Positions 8,858-17,819 of a stretch of DNA of 62,238 bases are shown here, piece after piece. This DNA comes from Cuniculiplasma sp052315315 (GTDB lineage: Archaea > Thermoplasmatota > Thermoplasmata > Thermoplasmatales > Thermoplasmataceae). Below the pieces are notes generated by a model. That model saw only the letters and a list, made by a program, of their open reading frames with translations, was not told the origin of the DNA and did no database searches. The number at the start of each line of letters is the position of its first letter. Positions within the stretch are counted from its first letter, which is position 1. The DNA lies in NCBI GenBank assembly GCA_052315315.1, contig JBLSDE010000006.1:1-62238 (forward strand). The letters are read 5' to 3'. The translations under genes and the position numbers were made by a program.

Positions 8858-9831
8858 TGGAGAGTTATTCTGACTTTATTGTGCAGATATCAGATGTCAG
8901 CAAATATTTTGGTAATAGGAATAATATTGTAACTGCACTGGAAAACGTTTCCATAAATATAAGGCGACTTGAGAACGTTGCTCTTGTTGGCGAAACAGGA
9001 TCCGGAAAGACAACCCTTGGTAGAATTTCCTGCGGTCTTGAAAAACCAAACAAAGGGACGGTTATACTTGATGATAAAAAGATGGAATCCTATAAGAGAA
9101 AAGAATTGTGGAAAAAATCACAGTATATCCACCAGGACCCCTACGGGGCTATTGATAACCTTGAAACTGTTAGAAGTATTTTAGGAAGACCCTTGACATA
9201 TCTTTTGAATATCAGGGATTCGGGAGAGATTGAGGAACGGTCAAAGAGTGCTCTTCTCTCCAGCGGTCTTGACGACACATATCTGGACAAGAAGGGGGGA
9301 GATTTAAGTGGCGGGGAAAAGCAAAGAGTTCTCATAGCCAGAGCCTTCATAATGGAGCCAAAATACGTGGTGATTGACGAACCAACAACAATGATTGATT
9401 TTGTTCATAGGGATGAAATTATTGCCACTTTGAGCCAGATGGGTGAAACAAGGAGAACGACACTTATGTTAATAACCCATGACATAACAATTGTTCCAAA
9501 ACTTGTGAAGAAGGTTGCAGTTCTTTACAGAGGAAGAATTGTTGAATACGGTGATGTTGTTACGATGCAAAAGGATCCACTTCATCCCTATACAACCTTC
9601 CTTGGTTCCATTACGGTTGAAAAACTAATCAATAGTAAGAGTCTTTTGGAATACCTTGAAAATTATGGTAAAAACAGACAGGGAATGAAAAATACGGGCA
9701 AAGGGTGTGTGTATTCGTCTGTCTGTCCCATAGCAATTTCAAGATGTTTTACTGAAGAACCAAAATTGACTGAGGACAAAGGGGGCCATCTTGTGGCATG
9801 TTTTAAACCAGGAGAATTTAAAATTGTTTAA
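8857..9831 (+). CDS. ABC transporter ATPase, DppF type
   Basis: 324 residues, starting in a TGATG overlap with the previous gene. Walker A GETGSGKTT, signature LSGGEKQR, Walker B VVIDEPTTMID, H-loop THD. The C-terminal extension has the Cys-containing oligopeptide/dipeptide transporter motif (GCVYSSVCPIAISRC, then a final ACF), which in some family members binds an iron-sulfur cluster. Last gene of the importer operon. The convergent aldo/keto reductase gene ends 12 bases beyond it. Confidence 0.92.
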   Translation: MESYSDFIVQISDVSKYFGNRNNIVTALENVSINIRRLENVALVGETGSGKTTLGRISCGLEKPNKGTVILDDKKMESYKRKELWKKSQYIHQDPYGAIDNLETVRSILGRPLTYLLNIRDSGEIEERSKSALLSSGLDDTYLDKKGGDLSGGEKQRVLIARAFIMEPKYVVIDEPTTMIDFVHRDEIIATLSQMGETRRTTLMLITHDITIVPKLVKKVAVLYRGRIVEYGDVVTMQKDPLHPYTTFLGSITVEKLINSKSLLEYLENYGKNRQGMKNTGKGCVYSSVCPIAISRCFTEEPKLTEDKGGHLVACFKPGEFKIV

Positions 9832-9843
9832 ACGATTCTGTCT

Positions 9844-10827
9844 TTACCAGTAATTGTGTACAAGAGGCCTGATCCTTGCATTGTATAAATTCTCGATCTC
9901 CTTCATAATGTTCGGATCGATGTCTGGCAGTTCCGGGGCTGAGGCGTTTTCCTTAATCTGTATATCTGTCTTCGCCCCAGTAATGACAGTGGAAACCTGA
10001 GGATGTTCAAGTATCCATTTTATTGCAAAAGTGGTCATCGTATAACCATTCGGAATGATTCTTTTTAACTCTTGAACCGTCTCTACTCCAGTTTTAAAAT
10101 CTATTCCTGAAAAGGTTTCGCCCCTATCGAAGGCCTCTCCGTTTCTGTTGAAAGCCCTGTGATCGTCAGGCTCAAAGACTTCGTCTCCCTTGAATTTGCC
10201 TGTTAATAAGCCAGAGGCCAGTGGAACGCGTGCTATTACCCCTATATTTTTCGTTGATGCCATAGGTAAAAAAATCTCCGCAGGCCTCTGTCTGAAAAGG
10301 TTAAATATTATCTGAACTGTTGAAACGCCAGGATATTCGGCAGCCTTTATGGCTTGTTCCACCTTCTCAACGCTAACCCCATAATTAAGTATATGCCCTT
10401 CCTCCCTGAGTCGATCAAGATCCTCGAAAACCTGTGGCATATAGTAAACATCCCATGGGGGGCAGTGAAGCTGCAGAAGCTCAATTTCCTTGACCCCTAA
10501 ATTAGATTTACTTCTTTCAATAAAGGAACGAAGATTCTTATAATTATACCCTTCTGGAACATGAGGATTCAATCTTCTTCCGGCCTTTGTTGCAATATGT
10601 ATTTCATCCCCATACTCCGCCTTGATTTTTGACAACAGTCTTTCTGATTTGCCATCCCCGTATACATCTGCTGTGTCAAAAAAGTTGACTCCACTCTTTA
10701 CTGCATTTTCCAGAGCTTTCATTGAATCCGCATCACTGACCTTTCCCCATGTACCACCAATAGCCCACGACCCGAAGCCTATTTCTGATACACAAATATT
10801 TGTCTTTCCAAGTTTTCTGTATTTCAT
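9844..10827 (-). CDS. Aldo/keto reductase
   Basis: 327 residues, NAD(P)H-dependent TIM-barrel oxidoreductase. Catalytic residues are visible: Asp and Tyr in DTADVYGDG (about 52-60), Lys in IATKAGRR (about 80), His in LLQLHCPPWD (about 121). A nucleotide-binding C-terminal loop region carries TVITGAKT. GAGGTG lies five bases before the ATG. It is the last gene of a minus-strand block behind GH1, GH12, TrmB-like and MFS genes, so reduction or oxidation of a sugar released by the glycosidases is likely. The exact substrate cannot be read from sequence. Confidence 0.9.
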   Translation of the reverse strand: MKYRKLGKTNICVSEIGFGSWAIGGTWGKVSDADSMKALENAVKSGVNFFDTADVYGDGKSERLLSKIKAEYGDEIHIATKAGRRLNPHVPEGYNYKNLRSFIERSKSNLGVKEIELLQLHCPPWDVYYMPQVFEDLDRLREEGHILNYGVSVEKVEQAIKAAEYPGVSTVQIIFNLFRQRPAEIFLPMASTKNIGVIARVPLASGLLTGKFKGDEVFEPDDHRAFNRNGEAFDRGETFSGIDFKTGVETVQELKRIIPNGYTMTTFAIKWILEHPQVSTVITGAKTDIQIKENASAPELPDIDPNIMKEIENLYNARIRPLVHNYW

Positions 10828-10867
10828 CCATACACCTCATCAAAAAATTAATAAATACTTATAATTA

Positions 10868-12343
10868 TTATTTTGTCATCCAAATTAAGTCCTCTGGGAT
10901 TCCTCTACTCTCAGCTATTTTTTTAAAAATTAGTGCACTTGGTCTCATTTCAATTTTCTTTGTTTCCAAATTAACCCCTATAATTCCAAATTTTAGCCCG
11001 AAACCCGAACTCCATTCATAATTATCAACAAGGGACCAGTGGAGATATCCTCTTACGTCAATCCCATTTTTTACGGCCCTTTCCACTTCATAGAGATGGG
11101 ATACAAGATATCTTGGTCTTATTCTGTCCTCAGAATCGGCAATTCCGTTCTCTGTAACTATCATTGGTAAATGATACCTGTTATCATACTGCTTCAATAC
11201 GTTATATATGCCTTCCGGATAATATTCCCAGCCATAATCACTAACCTCCCTGTTATCCTTGCTCTTCGAATTTTTTGGGGCATTATGGCCATATCCATCA
11301 AGTATTCTGTATCCTCCATCCTCAGTTTTCTTTATTACGTGTCGTGTATAATAATTGACACCTATCCAGTCAATTTTTTTCCTTAAATCATCTCTTTGCA
11401 AATTGCATTTTTCACTGAAGGATTTTGATTTTTCAATTAATTTTGCCCACCCCATATCGCCCTTGATTAGAGAATCGAAGAAAGAGTACCGATCGTTCAT
11501 AAGTGCCATTTCAACCGCTTCTCGATCATCCTCAGAATATGGAACATAGTCTGCATTTGAATAAATAAGACCTACTGGTTTACTCGTGAACTGTTTCATA
11601 CTGTCATATGATCTGCCTATTGCTTCTATAATGTGTTTCTTTGATAACAGACCTGCTTCAATGGATGGAAAAGCTGGTGGAAAACCGGACTTAACATTAA
11701 AATAACCATTTCCAAACACTACATTCGGCTCATTCATTGTGGAGAAACAGTCTGCTATATCCCCATATTCCTTTGCAATAAAGGCTGCATATTTTACAAA
11801 TTCTATTACTGTTTTGTGGTTAAGCCATCCGTTTCTATCATTCTTCAATCCGTTGTCTCTGGCGTCTATGGGATCATGGAGATTAAGTGGTATTGGCCAA
11901 TGATATGCATTTATTATCAGATGCATGCCAAGGTCCTTGACGTTTTGAAAGATTTCTCTATAATGTTTTACAGCTTCTTTATTGGAAACCTTTTCGAGAC
12001 CTTCCATGGCTTTTTCCGTTATGTGGATGTTTACTATATCGTCATTTTCTATTTCCAAATCTACCTTCACATCCTCAGTGGATCTTGGAAAAATCCTGGA
12101 CCATTCTGTCCCCAGTCTCAGAGTGTTTGCTCCAATTTCCCTCGCGAATTTATTATATGTCTCATAAAGTTTCCAGTATGCCACACCATTTTCTGGCAAA
12201 TCACCGGATACTATTCCCGTCCTGATATTGTTTAAATCGTGAACCCATTTCCACCAATCTGAATTTTCGTCATTTTCACCCATCCCCATTTCAGATTGAA
12301 ATCCTGATAAGGAAAAGCCCAATAAAAAACCATCTTTAAACAT
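10868..12343 (-). CDS. Glycoside hydrolase family 1 beta-glycosidase
   Basis: 491 residues from the ATG at 12343. An ATG 18 bases further upstream is possible, but homologues begin near FLLGFSLSGFQSEMG. It is a retaining (beta/alpha)8 enzyme of the Sulfolobus LacS and Picrophilus type. Visible are GFQSEMG, WSRIFPR, STMNEPN with acid/base Glu205, and VTENGIAD with nucleophile Glu398, then WSLVDNYEWSSGF for the glycone site. There is no signal peptide, so it acts in the cytoplasm on imported beta-glucosides or galactosides. It stands between the intracellular GH12 gene and the aldo/keto reductase gene on the same strand. Confidence 0.95.
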   Translation of the reverse strand: MFKDGFLLGFSLSGFQSEMGMGENDENSDWWKWVHDLNNIRTGIVSGDLPENGVAYWKLYETYNKFAREIGANTLRLGTEWSRIFPRSTEDVKVDLEIENDDIVNIHITEKAMEGLEKVSNKEAVKHYREIFQNVKDLGMHLIINAYHWPIPLNLHDPIDARDNGLKNDRNGWLNHKTVIEFVKYAAFIAKEYGDIADCFSTMNEPNVVFGNGYFNVKSGFPPAFPSIEAGLLSKKHIIEAIGRSYDSMKQFTSKPVGLIYSNADYVPYSEDDREAVEMALMNDRYSFFDSLIKGDMGWAKLIEKSKSFSEKCNLQRDDLRKKIDWIGVNYYTRHVIKKTEDGGYRILDGYGHNAPKNSKSKDNREVSDYGWEYYPEGIYNVLKQYDNRYHLPMIVTENGIADSEDRIRPRYLVSHLYEVERAVKNGIDVRGYLHWSLVDNYEWSSGFGLKFGIIGVNLETKKIEMRPSALIFKKIAESRGIPEDLIWMTK

Positions 12344-12415
12344 TGTTATGTTAATGACCATGCTCTTAAAATTGTTTTGAAATACTACCTCAGATGGTTT
12401 TTTTAGGTTTACCCT

Positions 12416-13234
12416 TTAAAGGTTCACAATGTTCAGGGACGTATTTTTTGCCAAAAGCCCGTATTCTTCAAGCTTCCATTGTAATTTTGTGTATGTGTGT
12501 TCAGGATTACCGAATTCAGAGCCAAGCTCAAGACCCATCAGGTACATCTCGCCAGAGTCCTTATTCATATATTTCAATGATTCCAGTAAGAATTGAGAAA
12601 TGGGTATTTCCATTCTCTTACCCGACATAGAACTGCTCTCATCTACTGTAAAAGTTATGGTTTTCCACTGAGATGCACTTCCATACCAAAGATCAAATTT
12701 ACATTCTTCATAATTGCCCTCTATTTTGCATTGAATGGATGTGTTTCCCATCTTCTCCCCAATTGGCCTCTGTTTATTTTTAAATACCCATATCATGATC
12801 TCATATTCTTCGCTGTTTGGCATCCTTATATCCATATCCTTTTTTATCCAGAAATCATAGGATATATTGAAAGGTAAATCAGATGGGGCATAATCCTCAA
12901 TGGAAAATTTCGTCAGAAGATTTATGTTTTTTTCCAGGATGTCTTTCAATTTAACTGGAAATTGAAATTTGATATCTGACTTTTCGTTGAATTTCTGTCC
13001 CAGTAGATTATTTCCAACACATACCTCCGGATACCCAAATATTGTTTTTTTCTTTATCTTTCCGCTCTTTATCTCAATATTAAAATTTAGAGATTTTTCA
13101 TCTTCTGATATAATAACGAATCCGTCCATCTCCTCCAAATTCCACATATTTGACTGAATCAGACCATATTCTGTTGGAAAACTGCAATTAATTTCCCTCC
13201 CCTTTGCTTCTATTAGTATGTGTTCCTTTCCCAT
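12416..13234 (-). CDS. Intracellular GH12-like glycoside hydrolase without signal peptide
   Basis: 272 residues. Clear paralogue of the secreted GH12 protein at 1808-2809: GYPEVCVGNN (67-76), YEIMIWV with likely nucleophile Glu145, RPIG (156-159), DLWYGSA (181-187), and GLELGSEFGN with likely acid/base Glu240. The N-terminus (MGKEHILIEAKGREINCSF) is hydrophilic and no upstream in-frame signal peptide was found, so the protein should stay in the cytoplasm. That is unusual for GH12, whose known members are almost all exported. Both catalytic glutamates are kept, so activity is expected. It probably trims long oligosaccharides brought in by the ABC importer before GH1 acts. Confidence 0.85.
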   Translation of the reverse strand: MGKEHILIEAKGREINCSFPTEYGLIQSNMWNLEEMDGFVIISEDEKSLNFNIEIKSGKIKKKTIFGYPEVCVGNNLLGQKFNEKSDIKFQFPVKLKDILEKNINLLTKFSIEDYAPSDLPFNISYDFWIKKDMDIRMPNSEEYEIMIWVFKNKQRPIGEKMGNTSIQCKIEGNYEECKFDLWYGSASQWKTITFTVDESSSMSGKRMEIPISQFLLESLKYMNKDSGEMYLMGLELGSEFGNPEHTYTKLQWKLEEYGLLAKNTSLNIVNL

Positions 13235-13289
13235 ATCTTTGATAAATTAATTTCCATAATACACTTGTCCATTTACTACTCTTAGTAAC

Positions 13290-14306
13290 TCAAATACCTT
13301 GAACCTGGAAGATTCCCTCAATCATTCTGACATCTTCGAGCTTCCCGTTTTTACCACCCACAGAAAGCGTCTCAGATTTTGTAATAATGTTAAAAGCCTG
13401 CTTTACGCCAGGTATTCTTTCCGTATTTTCAATTTCTCCCTCTATTAGCGTTTCCCTATCCTTAAGGATGCCCTTAACAATGGCCTTTATCCTTTTACCC
13501 TTTGAAAATATGTTATCAATAGCCTCACAGGCTAACCAGGATGTCTTTATCTTGAAAGTACTGTACTTATTAAAATCGACGATGTATCTTCCGGGTATCC
13601 AGTTCATGAAAAAGTAATAATAATCCATAACGTCTACAAGTTCATCCTCCTGAATGAACACCGAATAGTCTGAGGTCTCCGTAATGGATTTTGCATTCAG
13701 AAATGAGTTTTTCCTGTCTATTATAACAATTTCAGCAGGTGTTACATCTCTTGTCCTCACAATACCAATATCACTTATTGAATCCAGAAGGCTTCCACTT
13801 ATCCCGTTTCCAACGACCGAGCATATTGTTACCTTGTTTCTAGCTGCTTTCCTTAAACTCGGGAGTAAGGATCTTAATCTTTCATCCGGAAGTGATAGTA
13901 GTATCTCTGAAGTTGCGTTCTCAATTGTCTCTTCCAGCTTACTTTTTGTCCTTGCATCGTTCTCGATAAACCATACGTTTGGAGACTTTACCTGTTTATT
14001 TTTTCTATTACTCTTTACATAATTTTCTAATTGATTGACATATTTTTCCATACCTATAATTTCGTTCTTAAATGCCTCTACAGGCATCACCGCTTCATAG
14101 GTTTTTTTTATGCTGGAATTGATGATCACCAAGCCTCTCCGTTCAAGCTTTCCCAGAATGTCATACATTCTTGGCTGGGGAATCCCGGTTTCCTTAATTA
14201 TCTCGGTAGCCTTAAGTGGGCCATTTATAAGCAAGTATGCGTATGCTTTGATTTCATAATTCGAGAGCCTAAACTTTTCCAATTGCCTGAATACTTCATC
14301 ATCCAT
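13290..14306 (-). CDS. TrmB-family sugar-responsive transcription regulator
   Basis: About 338 residues from ATG 14306 (an in-frame GTG lies at 14315), close to the length of Thermococcus TrmB. Residues about 10-75 are a winged helix (KAYAYLLINGPLKATEIIKETGIPQPRMYDILGKLERRGLV). A coiled linker with VNQLENYVKSN follows, then a phospholipase-D-like core with DARTKSKLEETIENA. The C-terminal third matches the TrmB sugar-binding domain layout. TrmB proteins repress or activate sugar importer and glycosidase genes. This gene sits inside the minus-strand sugar block and upstream of the GH genes, so it is the likely local regulator. A palindrome lies near its own promoter. Confidence 0.88.
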   Translation of the reverse strand: MDDEVFRQLEKFRLSNYEIKAYAYLLINGPLKATEIIKETGIPQPRMYDILGKLERRGLVIINSSIKKTYEAVMPVEAFKNEIIGMEKYVNQLENYVKSNRKNKQVKSPNVWFIENDARTKSKLEETIENATSEILLSLPDERLRSLLPSLRKAARNKVTICSVVGNGISGSLLDSISDIGIVRTRDVTPAEIVIIDRKNSFLNAKSITETSDYSVFIQEDELVDVMDYYYFFMNWIPGRYIVDFNKYSTFKIKTSWLACEAIDNIFSKGKRIKAIVKGILKDRETLIEGEIENTERIPGVKQAFNIITKSETLSVGGKNGKLEDVRMIEGIFQVQGI

Positions 14307-14317
14307 CTTACTCACTT

Positions 14318-14365
14318 TTGTATATAATTATAATCTAATCTTACTATATTGATTGATCGTTCAAT
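14318..14365 (-). promoter_or_regulatory. Promoter of the TrmB-like gene with a small palindrome
   Basis: A TATA-like TATAATTATATA on the minus strand (about 14321-14334) is roughly 20-26 bases before ATG 14306. Just upstream, an inverted repeat ATTGA-N4-TCAAT covers 14352-14365. The arms are short, so it is only a candidate autoregulatory site. Confidence 0.4.
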
Positions 14366-14395
14366 AGAATAATAGATGCATAAGATAGAAGTTTT

Positions 14396-15574
14396 TCACG
14401 TTTTAACCTTTTTCAGAACAGGAATAAGTCCTAAAAGGGAGAGAGAAAACACAGGCATCATTGACAGGGAATCGTAAATGGACATCGAATCCACAATGAG
14501 AAGTATAGAAAAGAAGGAAAGAATTCTACCGGAAACAAGGTAGTATTCCCGATTTATCCAGAAATGTCTGGTCTTTTTGAACTGATCCAGATATCTCATG
14601 AACTCTCCCATTCCCAAATTAGATATTGGAGTTAGAAAGAAAAGGATCAGGAAAGATCCGCCGAATACTATTTCAGTTATAAATCTGCCTTTAAAAAGGA
14701 AGAGAAATGACCAGAAGATCAGTATTATAACTATTTTAACAGTGTGTTGTTTCATTCTCACCATCAATTTGGGTGCGACAACGTTTGAAATGAATCCTGT
14801 GGCAGAAGCAAGGGATCCGTATATTCCCGTTATTATGTAATTTTTGGTCACATAATAAATGTAGATGGGCATTAGTGTGCTGATAACCGTTCCCAGTATT
14901 GAAGAAAAGAAGAAAAATAAACGGTAATCCTTATATTCTTCCTCCTTGATAATCGTCTCTTTTATGTGGAAAGTTCCTCCAATTTCCCCTTTCTGTGATA
15001 TGAAAAGTGATACAAGTGATGAAAGGATCAGTAAAATTGAGGAAAGAGAAAAATCAAAAATATATCTGTTGAGACCGCTGAAGGTTGATTCAGATATCAA
15101 AAATCCACCAATTGCGGGTGATAAAAGTGCAGCCAGACTTGAGACGGCTGAGTTTATGGATAAAAAGGTGTACCTGTTTGTACTTCTCGATATTTCGAGA
15201 GAAAATGTTGCATTTCCACCCCAGAATAACCCAGAACTTATACCAAATATGAATCCAAAAAACATGGCATCAGTTGAAAGAAATGGAATGAGATATAGAA
15301 GAATCAGGGTTATAGCCCTAAGTATATTTCCAGTTGCATAGAGATATTTTGCGCTTATGATTCTCATTGCATATGTGCCCAGAATGAAAAAAAGTGTTTG
15401 AGATATCTGAAATGTAGTCTGATATAAAATGACACTTTCAAGACTCTGAGTTACAAAGAAAAAGATGTTAATGAAAATACCATAAAGACCACTCGCAAAG
15501 AAAAACAATGCAGCTGAAGCATAATACTTGTCACTGTTTTTTAAAAACGGTAAACCGCCTTGGGTTTTCCACAT
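14396..15574 (-). CDS. Major facilitator superfamily transporter
   Basis: 392 residues with about twelve hydrophobic helices in two halves separated by a charged loop (KGEIGGTFHIKETIIKEEEY, about 195-214). The first half has a GNILRAITLILLY segment and FGISSGLFWGGNATFSLEISRS, an MFS-like motif region. No sequence mark fixes the substrate. Because it is the first gene of the minus-strand block containing TrmB-like, GH12, GH1 and AKR genes, sugar uptake or efflux is likely. It is divergent from the Gfo/Idh gene across 108 bases. Confidence 0.85.
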   Translation of the reverse strand: MWKTQGGLPFLKNSDKYYASAALFFFASGLYGIFINIFFFVTQSLESVILYQTTFQISQTLFFILGTYAMRIISAKYLYATGNILRAITLILLYLIPFLSTDAMFFGFIFGISSGLFWGGNATFSLEISRSTNRYTFLSINSAVSSLAALLSPAIGGFLISESTFSGLNRYIFDFSLSSILLILSSLVSLFISQKGEIGGTFHIKETIIKEEEYKDYRLFFFFSSILGTVISTLMPIYIYYVTKNYIITGIYGSLASATGFISNVVAPKLMVRMKQHTVKIVIILIFWSFLFLFKGRFITEIVFGGSFLILFFLTPISNLGMGEFMRYLDQFKKTRHFWINREYYLVSGRILSFFSILLIVDSMSIYDSLSMMPVFSLSLLGLIPVLKKVKT

Positions 15575-15682
15575 TTATAAGTATCTCTCTCCAAGGTGAT
15601 TCTTTTCACTCTTAAATTATTTATTTAATACTATTTTTGGTGTCTATGGATCAGTTAATGAAAAAGTATCCCATGCATTTCT
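15575..15682. promoter_or_regulatory. Divergent promoter region, MFS gene / Gfo-Idh gene
   Basis: This 108-base AT-rich gap holds the promoters of both flanking genes. TTATTTAATACTA near 15622-15634 is TATA-like for the plus-strand gene. I found no clean palindrome shared with the other sugar-island promoters. Confidence 0.35.
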
Positions 15683-16621
15683 ATGAAGATACTTTTACTT
15701 GGTGGAAACGGATTCGGTTTCGCTCATGCAGAAAGTTACAACAGGCTTGGATACGATTTCTCTGTTTTTTCCAGAAAGGAGAACGTACTAAAGGATTACA
15801 GGGACAGGTTCAGGGTTACAGGAACGTTCTCAAATATGGATGATGCCTTAAATTCCGATTACGATGTTATAGATGTCGTGATGCCTCACACCCTTCATAG
15901 GGATATTTCAGTTTATGCTATGAAACGCAAGAAACATGTGCTTGTTGAAAAACCAATATCTACAAATATGGAAGATTGCGATGTAATGATAAATGAAGCA
16001 CAAATAAACAATGTTAAATTTATGGTTGCAGAGCAATATTATTTTGATAGGTCTCTGCAATATGCAGTAAAAACAATCAAGGAGGGAAAAATAGGGAAGG
16101 TCCATACCATAATTGTAAGGAGTCAGAGGTATTTTCAGGAAAAGGGATGGAGAACCTCGGAGAAAGATATGGGAGGGGGTGCGCTTATTGATGGTGGAAT
16201 CCACTTTGTGGAGGCTTTTCTTGACCTGGGTGGTGATTATGACAGTTTATACTCCTTGAAATATAAAGGAGCTTCTAATATTCAGGGCGAGGATACATCA
16301 ATGGCCTTATTTTCCTTTAAATCTGGTGCCAAAGGAATGTTTTTTTACTCCTGGGCCTATAAACATTCTCCTGAACTTCCGGCCTATGAAATTATTGGTA
16401 CTGATGGTAGTATATACGAATCTAACGTAAAAAGCGGTGATAAAAGAACTGCCTTCAGAAGGCCCGTATTAAATGGACAGATTCAGAACATAGATGAAAA
16501 AGATGTCATAGATATGGAAATATATGAATTCCTGAAATCAGTAGAAAATGATGAGCCGGTCCCATATCCTTTAAGTAATGCCAGAAGGAATCTAGCAACA
16601 GTGCTTCGCATATACTCTTGA
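15683..16621 (+). CDS. Gfo/Idh/MocA-family NAD(P)-dependent sugar oxidoreductase
   Basis: 312 residues. N-terminal Rossmann fold with LLLGGNGFGFAHAESY (residues 4-19) for the dinucleotide, the family EKP motif in HVLVEKPIST (Lys about 94), and a C-terminal alpha/beta domain with GGGALIDGGIHFVEAFLDLGG containing the usual catalytic-region Asp and His. Members oxidise sugars, inositols or sugar derivatives. Next to a glycosidase/importer island it likely processes a released sugar. The Rossmann glycine motif (GGNGFGFAH) is slightly unusual compared with GxGxxG(x)xH, but the final glycine and His are kept. Confidence 0.88.
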   Translation: MKILLLGGNGFGFAHAESYNRLGYDFSVFSRKENVLKDYRDRFRVTGTFSNMDDALNSDYDVIDVVMPHTLHRDISVYAMKRKKHVLVEKPISTNMEDCDVMINEAQINNVKFMVAEQYYFDRSLQYAVKTIKEGKIGKVHTIIVRSQRYFQEKGWRTSEKDMGGGALIDGGIHFVEAFLDLGGDYDSLYSLKYKGASNIQGEDTSMALFSFKSGAKGMFFYSWAYKHSPELPAYEIIGTDGSIYESNVKSGDKRTAFRRPVLNGQIQNIDEKDVIDMEIYEFLKSVENDEPVPYPLSNARRNLATVLRIYS

Positions 16622-16728
16622 ATTTTTAAATAACCAACCTCTCTTATATGCTGAGAAATCAAAATAGAAGGTCATAAATTTAGAAAGATAACTTAAACAA
16701 AAATTTGAAAATAAAAATAATGAATTTA

Positions 16729-17441
16729 TCAGGTAGCTGTGCTTTCTCCATAGTAAGTTGTCACTTGCTGTGCCACGTTTATGAATGAATTACCTGACAT
16801 AGCATTGTTGTATGCGTTTGCAATCCATATTCCGACCTGCTCATCCACTATGGTGTTTTGGGCAATTACGGTGTAATTTACCTCGGGTGGCATGGGATGG
16901 GCTGTCTGTGGAACGTAGTTACAGTAGACGGCTATGCCGTTGGTTTCATTGGCTAAATTTAAATCTGTTGCATTGTCAAAGGGAGGATTGTTAAGTCTCT
17001 GGAAAGTGGCTTCTTTAACATAATTTCCTATTATTCTGTTGTAAAGATTCTCTGCTCCGGCCGCCTGATTGTTTATTATGATACCGTCTTCCAATCCACA
17101 TACGACTCTGTTGTCAATAACACTGTTGTTGTTAGCCTGTGAGAATGGAAAATCCGCGGCTATTACAATTGTTCCAACGTATGGTTCTGTTGTGCGTCCA
17201 TTGCTTCCGAATACTGATCCAAGAACCGTGTTGTTCTGTACTGTAACATCATATGTTTCCATAAATGGACCCCAAGCGACTACCACTATTCCACAACCAC
17301 CAGCGTCGTTGGCAACAATGTTGTTTGCAACCAAAACCTTGTGAGCACTCATATTTACTAATGGAACCTGAATCCTGCTATGGAAAATACCACAACCACT
17401 ACTACAACAGTTACCTTCCAAGTGTTGCTTAATTTTTGCAT
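16729..17441 (-). pseudogene. Secreted parallel beta-helix repeat protein, frameshifted behind its signal peptide
   Basis: The main frame (16729-17421, TTG start) encodes about 230 residues of NosD/PbH1-type beta-helix repeats: NNIVANDAGGCGIVVV, VQNNTVLGSVFG, NNSVIDNRVVCGLEDGIIINN, YNRIIGNYVKEA, IAQNTIVDEQVGIWIANA, YNNAMSGNSF. It starts without a signal peptide. In the neighbouring frame an ATG at 17441 begins MQKLSNTWKV, a run of valines and FSIAG, a textbook signal peptide that hits a stop soon after. A TATA box sits exactly 26 bases before that ATG. One frame slip inside the repetitive GTN codons would join the two. It is therefore a disabled gene, a sequencing error, or a product of programmed slippage. 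Confidence 0.7.
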
Positions 17442-17460
17442 TTTTTTGTTAATAATTAGT

Positions 17461-17475
17461 AATATATAATATTTG
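17461..17475 (-). promoter_or_regulatory. TATA box for the beta-helix gene
   Basis: The TATATA core at 17463-17469 is centred about 26 bases from ATG 17441 on the minus strand, supporting that ATG (not TTG 17421) as the original leaderless start. Confidence 0.55.
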
Positions 17476-17566
17476 TAATAAATTTAAACAAATTTATTTT
17501 TTATTCAACCTCAAATTATAATGTCAGATCACATATGAATCTTTAAATTTATGGATTTGTGAATCT

Positions 17567-17701
17567 ATGAATCTCATAGAGAGAAGGAGCAAGTTAATTG
17601 ATTCAATGCTGTATGAAGAGAGGGCAATCAAGACCATGTATCTGGGAGTGGCAGAAACAGATGAAAAATGGTCCGCTGGATTAAGGAAGTTCTCCAAATA
17701 A
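17567..17701 (+). CDS. Possible 44-residue small protein or gene remnant
   Basis: An ATG-started frame of 44 codons with charged, helical composition (MNLIERRSKLIDSMLYEE, then AIKTMYLGVAETDEKW). I do not recognise a family. No good ribosome-binding site is visible. It could be the tail of a decayed gene, since the surrounding 17442-17819 gap otherwise holds only promoters. Confidence 0.3.
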   Translation: MNLIERRSKLIDSMLYEERAIKTMYLGVAETDEKWSAGLRKFSK

Positions 17702-17819
17702 GTAGCCTTAATGATTAGACAACCTTTGAGACACTGTGAAATGAAGGATAAACTTGTAATTTTGGATTGTCAGTTTCAACGGATAATATTAATATATTGT
17801 ATGATACTCATTAAAGGAA

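Noticed and set aside
15637..15843. 68-codon frame at the start of the Gfo/Idh gene
   Set aside because: Out of frame with the Rossmann protein, which begins properly at 15683; composition is Trp/Arg/Gln-rich and not protein-like.
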